Shown: in pieces, positions 26,860-34,173 of the stretch | Layout: each line of letters opens with the position of its first letter | Numbering within the stretch: position 1 is the stretch's first letter | Origin: Treponema sp. | GTDB lineage: Bacteria > Spirochaetota > Spirochaetia > Treponematales > Treponemataceae | Direction of reading: 5' to 3' | DNA length: 61,935 nucleotides | Assembly: GCA_017619795.1 (NCBI GenBank) | Contig: JAFZRP010000033.1 | Location: 1-61,935 of the forward strand | Notes under the pieces: generated by a model | Told to the model about the DNA's origin: nothing | The model's input: only the letters and a program-made list of their open reading frames with translations | The model's database searches: none | Made by a program: the position numbers and the translations under genes

Positions 26860-27387
26860 TTATTTCTTGAATTTATATTTTATACCACTAACTTCTGCTG
26901 TGTATTCATCACCAGCTTTTGTCAATGTCAATGATGCTGTACCAGCCATTTCCAAAGCTACAGTATCACCACTTGCATTAACAGTACAAGACTCAGCCAA
27001 ACTTTCATCCCACATATCTGTTCCAGCCATAATCAATTTTGTCCAAACACTACCATTAATTGTAAAAGCAATGAAAGCAAGGTCAGCTAAAGACTGATCG
27101 CCATCTTCTACGGCTACAGTTTCGCCAGATGTATTTTTCTTTCCAGTAAGTTTTCCATCAGCACCAAAAAGCCAAGCACTTCCATCAGTAAGAGTTGCTT
27201 CATAAGAATACCAAGCAGCTGCTGCTGTTGTAGCTCCACCGCCACCGCCCTGCTCGTTTCCGCCGCCGCCCTGCTGTTCTGTGCCACCGTTGTTGTTGCC
27301 ATCTTCAGCATCTTTCTTACAAGAAGCAAAGCTGAATACAAAACCCAAAGCCAACAAAATGATAAATAGTTTTTTCAATGTCTTCAT
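26860..27387 (-). CDS. Lipoprotein with Gly-rich linker and small beta domain
   Basis: A 175-residue protein with a clear lipoprotein signal (lipobox FASC, Cys at residue 23). A linker of about 30 residues rich in Gly, Gln and Asn follows (runs of GGGG), then a compact beta-rich domain starting near AAWYSYEATLTDGSAWLF. No known domain recognised. The layout, a tether plus small domain, is common for surface or periplasmic lipoproteins. The start has AAGGAG. It has a structured leader upstream and a strong terminator downstream, so it is a single-gene transcript. Confidence 0.75.
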   Translation of the reverse strand: MKTLKKLFIILLALGFVFSFASCKKDAEDGNNNGGTEQQGGGGNEQGGGGGATTAAAAWYSYEATLTDGSAWLFGADGKLTGKKNTSGETVAVEDGDQSLADLAFIAFTINGSVWTKLIMAGTDMWDESLAESCTVNASGDTVALEMAGTASLTLTKAGDEYTAEVSGIKYKFKK

Positions 27388-27425
27388 AATTTTTCTCCTT
27401 AAATTAAGACATAGATTTTTCCCTT

Positions 27426-27495
27426 GAGGAAATCCTCTTAGGTGCTATCCCTTACTGGGATAGATAAATTATACATTGAAAATTGACGTTAACAA
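27426..27495 (-). promoter_or_regulatory. Promoter and hairpin-bearing leader of the Gly-rich lipoprotein gene
   Basis: On the minus strand, TTGTTA (27495-27490), a 16-bp spacer and TATAAT (27473-27468) predict a transcript start near 27461. The roughly 75-nt leader carries a perfect 7-bp hairpin CTATCCC-AGTAA-GGGATAG (27463-27445) and a second small hairpin GAGGA-TT-TCCTC (27437-27426), before the Shine-Dalgarno site. These could stabilise the mRNA or bind a regulator. Confidence 0.5.
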
Positions 27496-27520
27496 GAAAA
27501 AGTTACAAAACTTTGAAAAT

Positions 27521-29308
27521 CTAACAAAATGTTACATAATTTCCGTGTTTTTCTTTGCTGTCATAGGCACATCGGTCGGCCTGAAGGTATAATTCATTGA
27601 AACTGACATAATCTATGCCGTTATAAAAAGAAACTCCAACACTTATACTAATGTTATGCTCCCCAAGCTCTTCAAAGTGAAGTTTTTCCACACCGGTAAA
27701 AAATCTTCTGATAATCTTCTGGCCTTCTTCCTTTGAATCAACACCTGTAGCATACACAACAAACTCATCGCCACCAAGACGCATAATAATATCGCCGCCC
27801 CGGAATACGTTTTTAAGACATTTGGCAATTGCAATAAGAACCTTGTCGCCAGCATTGTGACCATAAGTGTCGTTTATAGATTTAAAATCATCAACATCAA
27901 TAAGAACGAACATTCCCTTTTGCTTTTCCGCCAGCAGCGAACTGATTTTCTGTTCACCGTCGCCCCTGTTGCTTACTTCTGTCATACGGTCAATTTCGGA
28001 AAGGAGCTTAAGCTTGTCTCTGTGACGTTTTTCTTTATCTATAGATTCAATTACCCAGATAACGCGTAAAAGTCTGCCCATATCATCACGCTCTGCAACA
28101 ATAAAACGGCCGCGGCACCACAAATTATCGTTATTTAAAAACTCTTCTGTAATTGTATTTGCACCATTCAGCCGCTCTTCAAGTGTAGAAAGCTCTATAA
28201 ACGGTCTGATAATCGGTATGGAAACTTCGTCCGTAAAAACTGACATATAGGAAATAAGCTGCTCCTGCGCATCCGGCTTTCTCATATCAATATCGCGCAT
28301 TTCCATATAGATGTCGGCAATTGCCTGAAGCTGTACGTTTAGATTTCGCGTAATAAGATTCTTTTTGCACATTCCCAGGAAGATTATAAGAATTACAAGA
28401 ATTGCAATTATAACTATCAGAATGGAAACTGCAATTATTCGTCTGATTGGTTTGTAAGTTCTTCCCGCATCAATAACTGAAATACTGAACCAGCCGCCAT
28501 TTATAGGTTCGGCAAAAACAACATATTTTACTTTTTCAAACTTAAGCTCAAACTGGTGCTCATTATCAATAAGAACCTTCTGCGCAATTGTATTTCCAAG
28601 ACTTCCGGTTTCTGCCGCATAGCTTAAGCCTATTTCGTTTCTGTTTGAGTGGGCAACAACATCACCAGAATCGTTAAGGATAATCATGTAGCTGCCTTTC
28701 TTTCCACCGGCAATTCGTTCCGTAATTTCCTGCAGATTATTCAGCTGAACATCCAGGGCAATTACACTCTGCTTGTCGTTCAAAAGCTTACTGATAGTCA
28801 TTGTAACTATACCAGTCTGCATATCCAGATAAGGCTTTATAAATACAATTTCGTTTTCGTGACCAAGAGTATTTTTATACCAGGGACGTTCCTGCGGGAC
28901 ATATTCGTTATACGGAACCCAGCCGCTGCCATCAAGATATTCACCGTTTATAAAACCGTAAATGCCTGTGAATGAGCTGTCTTCCTTTTCGATTTTTTCT
29001 GTTTCTTCTTTTAGATAATAAAGAATATCGCTGTTGCTGACCCCGTTTTCCATCATAACATCTACGGTGTAGCTGGCGAGACTGATTGTGTTTGAGCTTT
29101 CTGCCAGATATTTATCGAACTCGTCTGCGGATTGCCTTGCATTAAGTTCGCCCTGCATAGAAATATTTTTTTTAACAGAACCGCAAAGAATTACACAACC
29201 AATGGCAATTGCGGTTGCTGTTACTACAGTAGAGAATACACCATACAGAATGTTTTTTAACCCAAAGTGCTTTAATGAGTCCCTAAGACTTATTCTGTTA
29301 TTCTCCAT
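27521..29308 (-). CDS. Cache-domain diguanylate cyclase (GGDEF)
   Basis: A 595-residue membrane sensor. TM1 is near residues 20-45, followed by an extracytoplasmic dCache domain (GWVPYNEYVPQERPWYKN, typical of Cache_1), TM2 near 290-315, a linker, and a C-terminal GGDEF domain with the intact active site RLGGDEFVVY and DVDDFKSINDTYGHNAGD. It should make cyclic di-GMP in response to an amino acid, sugar or similar ligand. No inhibitory RxxD is seen immediately upstream of GGDEF. It follows argF and an ACT-domain gene on the same strand with 16-18-bp gaps. Confidence 0.92.
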   Translation of the reverse strand: MENNRISLRDSLKHFGLKNILYGVFSTVVTATAIAIGCVILCGSVKKNISMQGELNARQSADEFDKYLAESSNTISLASYTVDVMMENGVSNSDILYYLKEETEKIEKEDSSFTGIYGFINGEYLDGSGWVPYNEYVPQERPWYKNTLGHENEIVFIKPYLDMQTGIVTMTISKLLNDKQSVIALDVQLNNLQEITERIAGGKKGSYMIILNDSGDVVAHSNRNEIGLSYAAETGSLGNTIAQKVLIDNEHQFELKFEKVKYVVFAEPINGGWFSISVIDAGRTYKPIRRIIAVSILIVIIAILVILIIFLGMCKKNLITRNLNVQLQAIADIYMEMRDIDMRKPDAQEQLISYMSVFTDEVSIPIIRPFIELSTLEERLNGANTITEEFLNNDNLWCRGRFIVAERDDMGRLLRVIWVIESIDKEKRHRDKLKLLSEIDRMTEVSNRGDGEQKISSLLAEKQKGMFVLIDVDDFKSINDTYGHNAGDKVLIAIAKCLKNVFRGGDIIMRLGGDEFVVYATGVDSKEEGQKIIRRFFTGVEKLHFEELGEHNISISVGVSFYNGIDYVSFNELYLQADRCAYDSKEKHGNYVTFC

Positions 29309-29326
29309 CCTAAAACTACTTCTAAA

Positions 29327-29596
29327 CTATACCCTGTGCATAGCACTAAATACCTTTTCGCTCATGATGTTGATTTCGACAGCCATTTCTTCGGCAAGCT
29401 TGTCCATTATTTTGCGAAGCTCGTCAACAGAAATGTCAGAATTAGTCATCTCAACCATCATCATCATAACAAAGTTTCCGGAAAGAATTGTCTGTGTGAT
29501 GTCCGCAATATTGATTTTATGCTCTGCAAGGAATGCAGACACCTTTGCAATAATTCCAACTTTATCTGAACCAACAACTGTTATTATAGCATTCAT
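29327..29596 (-). CDS. ACT-domain protein (UPF0237 family)
   Basis: An 89-residue stand-alone ACT domain: NAIITVVGSDKVGIIAKVSAFL at the start, then NIADITQTIL and FVMMMMVEM, as in the UPF0237 group. Such proteins bind amino acids or similar ligands and dimerise. GGAG lies ahead of ATG. It sits between argF and the cyclase, 16 and 18 bp from each, which suggests co-expression. Confidence 0.9.
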   Translation of the reverse strand: MNAIITVVGSDKVGIIAKVSAFLAEHKINIADITQTILSGNFVMMMMVEMTNSDISVDELRKIMDKLAEEMAVEINIMSEKVFSAMHRV

Positions 29597-29612
29597 TTTA
29601 TTACTCCGTAAA

Positions 29613-30605
29613 TTAAAAATTATTTCCTAAAGTCGCAGCAATTACTGCTTTGATTGTATGCATTCTGTTTTCGGCCTCGTCAAAAACAACTGACATTGGG
29701 CTTTCAAAAACATCATCTGTAACTTCCATTGCTGTAAGACCATACTTTTCTCCAATTTCGCGACCGATTTTTGTGTTCAAATCGTGGAAAGATGGAAGGT
29801 CGTGCATAAAGATTGCAGTTGGCTTTGCCATTGCAGCAACCTCTTTGTTTACCTGGTAAGGCTTAAGGTCATTGATTCGTTCTTCCCAAACTGACTCTGG
29901 CTCGCCCATACTTACCCAGACATCGGTATAAAGGATATCTGCATCTTTTGTTGCCTTCTTTACATCTGTTTCCATAGTGATTGAGCCGCCGCTTTCCTTA
30001 CACCACTTGCCGCACTCTTCTACAAGTGCTTTTGACGGGAAGTATTTTTCCGGTGCACAAAGTGTAAGATTAAGACCAAGCTTTGAACAAACAATGCAGA
30101 GAGAGTTTCCAATGTTGTAGCGGGCATCTCCGTAGTAAACAAGCTTAAGTTCCTTGAGTTTTCCATAGTGCTCGCGAATTGTAAGCATATCGGCAAGCAT
30201 CTGAGTTGGATGATATTCGTTTGTAAGACCGTTCCAGACAACAACACCTGAATATTTTGCTAAATCTTCAACAATTGACTGTTCATAGCCACGGTATTCT
30301 ATTCCATCAAACATTCTGCCAAGTACGCGTGCGGTATCGGCAATGCTTTCTTTTTTACCAATCTGAGAGCCTTCTGCAAGATAGGTTGTACAGATTCCAA
30401 GATCATGTGCGGCAACTTCAAATGAGCAGCGTGTACGTGTACTGGTTTTCTCAAAAATAAGAGCTATATTCTTGCCTTTATGAATATCAACAGGAATACC
30501 GCGTTTTTTCTTTGCCTTCAGGTCTTCTGCCAAATCGAGCAGGCCTATAATTTCATCTGCAGAGAAATCCTTGAGAGTTAAAAAATTGCGTCCTTTTAAA
30601 TCCAT
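29613..30605 (-). CDS. argF: Ornithine carbamoyltransferase
   Basis: A 330-residue enzyme joining carbamoyl phosphate and ornithine to make citrulline (or the reverse in arginine catabolism). STRTR carbamoyl-phosphate motif is present ([12 protein letters not shown]), then HPTQ, and NRMHTIKA near the end. The usual HCLP ornithine loop reads HDLPSFHD here: the conserved Cys is replaced by Asp. ATG at 30605 follows AGGTGG; a -10 TATAAT at 30642-30637 gives a leader of about 25 nt. Whether it is anabolic (argF) or catabolic (arcB) cannot be told from context: no arginine deiminase is nearby. Confidence 0.88.
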   Translation of the reverse strand: MDLKGRNFLTLKDFSADEIIGLLDLAEDLKAKKKRGIPVDIHKGKNIALIFEKTSTRTRCSFEVAAHDLGICTTYLAEGSQIGKKESIADTARVLGRMFDGIEYRGYEQSIVEDLAKYSGVVVWNGLTNEYHPTQMLADMLTIREHYGKLKELKLVYYGDARYNIGNSLCIVCSKLGLNLTLCAPEKYFPSKALVEECGKWCKESGGSITMETDVKKATKDADILYTDVWVSMGEPESVWEERINDLKPYQVNKEVAAMAKPTAIFMHDLPSFHDLNTKIGREIGEKYGLTAMEVTDDVFESPMSVVFDEAENRMHTIKAVIAATLGNNF

Positions 30606-30699
30606 ATTATGCCACCTTGGTAATAATGAAAGCACTATTATAACAAAATATAGATTTTTGTGGAATACTACAGTTTTGACACATAATCAACTTGATTCA

Positions 30700-31677
30700 C
30701 TACAACCTGGCAGCCATCTTTTTTATTTCGGCTTTGTACATTTCCTTTAGTTCTGGTGGATTTTGAATAGTTACCGCAGCCCCAAAGTGGAGCACCCAGT
30801 ACAAAGTTTCCTGCAGCTGGTTCGATTCAAAGCTCAAATAAACAGTGCCGTCCTTGTTCTGGTGGCATTCCTGATTTTTGTGCCAGGTGCGCTCAAGGAT
30901 ATAAGTGTTTATGGACTTATCAAAAAGCAGCTCAATTTTCTGCGGTTTAGATTCGTTATTCCAGATACCAAAGTTCGGGTCAATGTGAATCTTGTTTTTG
31001 TAATCTGGATCAGGTACAAAATCTTCACCAAGAGTGATATTTTTCATACGGGCAAGCGTAAAGGTTGTAAACTTTTCGTATTTTGTGGAAAAGCCCAGAA
31101 TGTACCAGTCCCCTTTTTGATTATAGATTTTGTAAGGATAAATCTCGTGAGGTTTGTATTCCGTAGCACTAATTGAACGGTAATCAAACTGCATGATTTT
31201 ATGAAGCTTTGTGGCCTTAAAAACATCATTAAAAACTTCTTCGGAAATAACAGGAATCGGGTCGGCAATAAACTCAACGTCGTTCATAAAACTGGACTGC
31301 ACTTCTACCTGATTCGGCAGCATTTGAGAAAGCGTTTCGTAAACCTTTGTAATTGTTTTATTGAGCGGCGTATTATTATAGCGTTCCATAAGAGGAAGGA
31401 TTCCGGTAACAGCAAAAACTTCGCTTTCGGTCAACATCATATTTTTTACAAAGTACGTGTTGTCGCTGTAGTAATAGCCCTTCCGCATACGGTCATATTC
31501 AATCGGTGCATTATAATAGATTTTCAGCTCATCAATATCACGCAGGATAGTCCGCCTGGAAACCTCAAGCTCCCGCATAAGCCGTTCAACGCTCGGATAG
31601 GAAAGATTTTGAATTGCCTGCTCTATCTTAAAAAGCCTGAGAGGTTTTGTGTGATTTTCTTTTGGTTTATTGCTCAT
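30700..31677 (-). CDS. WYL-domain transcriptional regulator
   Basis: A 325-residue regulator with an N-terminal winged HTH (YPSVERLMRELEVSRRTILRDIDELK), a WYL ligand-sensing domain (residues about 135-215, with WYILGF in place of WYL) and a C-terminal WCX extension. WYL regulators commonly sense nucleic-acid-type or small ligands. It is closely paralogous to the regulator at 50874, sharing the TWHK(N/G)Q...NKDGTVYLSFE(S/T)NQL block. Its ATG lies on the predicted transcript start. Confidence 0.88.
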   Translation of the reverse strand: MSNKPKENHTKPLRLFKIEQAIQNLSYPSVERLMRELEVSRRTILRDIDELKIYYNAPIEYDRMRKGYYYSDNTYFVKNMMLTESEVFAVTGILPLMERYNNTPLNKTITKVYETLSQMLPNQVEVQSSFMNDVEFIADPIPVISEEVFNDVFKATKLHKIMQFDYRSISATEYKPHEIYPYKIYNQKGDWYILGFSTKYEKFTTFTLARMKNITLGEDFVPDPDYKNKIHIDPNFGIWNNESKPQKIELLFDKSINTYILERTWHKNQECHQNKDGTVYLSFESNQLQETLYWVLHFGAAVTIQNPPELKEMYKAEIKKMAARL

Positions 31678-31683
31678 AAAAAA

Positions 31684-31689
31684 ATTATA
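31684..31689 (-). promoter_or_regulatory. Leaderless-type -10 box before WYL regulator
   Basis: On the minus strand, TGT then TATAAT (extended -10), six T residues and ATG. The predicted transcript start is 31677, the A of ATG. No clear -35. Confidence 0.6.
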
Positions 31690-31707
31690 ACACAGGTTTT
31701 GAGAAAA

Positions 31708-34008
31708 TTACATAAATCCTAAACTTAAGCTCCAGCGTTTAGAACAGAAACTGTAGCCGCCGCCAAGAAGAAGGTTTCCGATTGGAGTACTGAGTGCCAG
31801 ATGGAGGGAGGTACCTGCATCAAAGTTCCAGGTGACATCAAAAGGATTTTTTGCAGAAAGCTCGGAGACGGTATGTGAGTAAGGAGAGCAATTATCAAAA
31901 AAGCCTGCTTTGACCTGGGCAATGGTGAGGATTGGCATGTCGGCGGCAGAAAATATTATGCGGCGGTAGGCAATTCCTGCGAGGGCTGAGCACTGCTTTA
32001 AAGAACCGTAGCCGTAACCGCACATTCCGTCAAAGCCGCCAAAATCGGTGTAGCCGTCTAGTAAGCCTGCGGGGTAAGCATTCAAAGCTGCCTTTACATC
32101 AAAGCCAAGACTGTTTTTGGCATTTACAAGATTAAAATTTTTTCGCAGGAAAAAATCAGCGGAATAAAAAAGGCTACCGGAAAAATCTGTTCCAAGCTGG
32201 GCTTTGGCATCCAGGCGGAGACCGTCCAGACCGGTGATTTCATCAGCCAGAGTATCTATGGCATATTCTGCGTAGAAGGAGCTTATGCCGGCGTGAAGGT
32301 GCCCCCTGTCGAAAAAGGAATTGAAAAATGAAAGGTCATAAATAATTCCTGTCCCTACCCTCATCCACTCTGCATGAAAAGCTTTGATTCCTGCATCTGC
32401 ATAAAAGCCAAAATCATCATCAGCAAGAAGCGTAGAATAAGTTAAGTATTTTTGAGGATGAAGGGACCCGTATTTTGCGCCAAGTGAAAGGTTCAGTTTT
32501 AGGTTGAGGGCGCTGGTATTAAACAAACTTGGTTCGTATGTGATTGTTCCGTAGAAGAAACGGTCGGAAGAAAGAGTCAGACTGAGTGGGAGAATATCTG
32601 TAAGGGTGATTCCGGCGGTGATAAAAGGAAGCATTATAAAGGCTGCTCCATCATCCTTTGAAAAATTACTTTCGAGGGCTGGACGACCGCCTATAAAAAG
32701 TCTGTCGGCTGGCTCTGCATAATGATTTGCAAGAATCGCAAGCGTATAGTTAGGGCTGCCTTCCATCTCACGGAGTTCATAAGTCAGCGTAGAAAGATTG
32801 TAAGTGTACCTTAACTGCTCAAGCTTTGTTACAAGTTTTTCTTTTGCACTTTTGTCCAGGACATGACCTGCAAAGTTTTTTAGATCCGACGGTTTTGGAA
32901 GCAGTACGGGATCAGAAATTGAAATGTCTTCTATTATTATTGACTCAATTAGAGGATCTTGGAGAGAATCGTAATAGCTCTTGCGGTCATAATCGAGTTT
33001 TTGCAGAGGGTAACCGGCGGCTTCAAGTTCAAGAGCAAGGGCGTGAAGCTGATCTTTGTATTCTTCTAAAGCCTTTTCGCCAACCGCAATAATCTGTTCA
33101 ACCTGCCCGAAGGCTCCTGCGGTGATTGCAGAAAGGTTTGGCCGGATAAGTATATCAGCCTCCGGATATTGCGAGCGGGTATTTGCGGAGACGATCAGGT
33201 TGATTGACTGGACTAGCGTAGAGTTCAGATTGCTGAAATCTTCCTGATCAACACCAATTTTTCCAAGAACATCCATGGCAATTACAACATCAGCTCCGAG
33301 ATCCTTTGCTAACTGAATCGGCAGATTATTTGAAAGTCCTCCATCATAAGCAAGACTTTTATTTTGAGTTGGAAAAGGACTGAAAACAAGAGGAACAGCC
33401 ATACTTCCCCTAACCGCCATAATCAGAGAGCCGGAACTGGAAATAATCTGTTCGCCTGTAAAAACATCTGTGGAAACTGCGCGGAAACTTTTGTTTAATT
33501 TATCAAAATCCTGGATATGGGAAGTTTTTGAAAGACAGGTGGCAAGCATATTGGTAATTTTCTGGTCGCCGATAAGTCCGGGTTGAGAGCCGAGTCCTTT
33601 TTTAGAAAAGGTGACTGTGGAAAAGTTTGAATAATAGGGATTCATCACCTCGGGAGGAAGAGCTTTTGCAACCGATGCACTTTGATTAATGAGACCCGGA
33701 ATATCAAGCTCAATCATAAGCTCGCGAATCTGCTTTGGAGTATAGCCGGAAGAATATAAGGAGCCGATTATTGCACCCATGCTTACGCCAAGAACAAAAT
33801 CGGGTTCAATACCTTCGGCTTCAAGGGCTTCCAGAAGAGGGATTTCGGCAAGACCATTTGCACCGCCGCCGCTCAGGACAAGGGCTACGGTGGGTTTGGA
33901 GCCTTTTTCTTCCGCAGGAGCACCAGACGGAAAGATAAAGAAAATCAAAGAAAAAAACAGAGATATTTTCAGGAAGCACGGTGTTTTCGTTGTTTTTTGT
34001 CTTGGCAT
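31708..34008 (-). CDS. Patatin-like phospholipase fused to an outer-membrane barrel (type Vd-like)
   Basis: A 766-residue protein with signal peptide, then a patatin domain (residues about 40-230) carrying the oxyanion GGGANG, the nucleophile motif GVSMG and the dyad motif DGG in AYDGGLSNN. A POTRA-like segment and a C-terminal beta-barrel ending in a hydrophobic residue (SLGFM) follow. This order matches PlpD-type autotransporters, in which the lipase is displayed or released through its own barrel. ATG at 34008 is preferred over TTG at 34014, as it lies on the predicted transcript start. In this treponeme it may cleave host or own phospholipids. Confidence 0.85.
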   Translation of the reverse strand: MPRQKTTKTPCFLKISLFFSLIFFIFPSGAPAEEKGSKPTVALVLSGGGANGLAEIPLLEALEAEGIEPDFVLGVSMGAIIGSLYSSGYTPKQIRELMIELDIPGLINQSASVAKALPPEVMNPYYSNFSTVTFSKKGLGSQPGLIGDQKITNMLATCLSKTSHIQDFDKLNKSFRAVSTDVFTGEQIISSSGSLIMAVRGSMAVPLVFSPFPTQNKSLAYDGGLSNNLPIQLAKDLGADVVIAMDVLGKIGVDQEDFSNLNSTLVQSINLIVSANTRSQYPEADILIRPNLSAITAGAFGQVEQIIAVGEKALEEYKDQLHALALELEAAGYPLQKLDYDRKSYYDSLQDPLIESIIIEDISISDPVLLPKPSDLKNFAGHVLDKSAKEKLVTKLEQLRYTYNLSTLTYELREMEGSPNYTLAILANHYAEPADRLFIGGRPALESNFSKDDGAAFIMLPFITAGITLTDILPLSLTLSSDRFFYGTITYEPSLFNTSALNLKLNLSLGAKYGSLHPQKYLTYSTLLADDDFGFYADAGIKAFHAEWMRVGTGIIYDLSFFNSFFDRGHLHAGISSFYAEYAIDTLADEITGLDGLRLDAKAQLGTDFSGSLFYSADFFLRKNFNLVNAKNSLGFDVKAALNAYPAGLLDGYTDFGGFDGMCGYGYGSLKQCSALAGIAYRRIIFSAADMPILTIAQVKAGFFDNCSPYSHTVSELSAKNPFDVTWNFDAGTSLHLALSTPIGNLLLGGGYSFCSKRWSLSLGFM

Positions 34009-34014
34009 AAGCAA

Positions 34015-34043
34015 ATAGTAGCACGGATTATGGAAAAAGGCAA
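34015..34043 (-). promoter_or_regulatory. Leaderless-type promoter of the patatin gene
   Basis: TTGCCT (34043-34038), 17-bp spacer ending in TGC, TACTAT (34020-34015). The predicted start is 34008, the A of ATG. Confidence 0.55.
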
Positions 34044-34096
34044 AATTAGGAGAAATAGTATTCTCTTATTTTAGTAGTAATATAGTAATTCTGTGT

Positions 34097-34102
34097 TATA
34101 CT
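34097..34102 (+). promoter_or_regulatory. Extended -10 box upstream of the acetyltransferase-ThiT fusion
   Basis: TGT then TATACT at 34097-34102, giving a transcript start near 34109 and a 65-nt leader with GAGG before the ATG. No TPP-riboswitch core was found in the leader. Confidence 0.45.
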
Positions 34103-34173
34103 TTTAATAAATTGCATTTTGTTAGAAGAAATTATATCAATTTGGCTAAAACCATAGGATGCGAGGTTTTATT

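Noticed and set aside
34103..34173. Possible TPP riboswitch upstream of the ThiT-like fusion
   Set aside because: The leader is only 65 nt and lacks the conserved CTGAGA and related core sequence.
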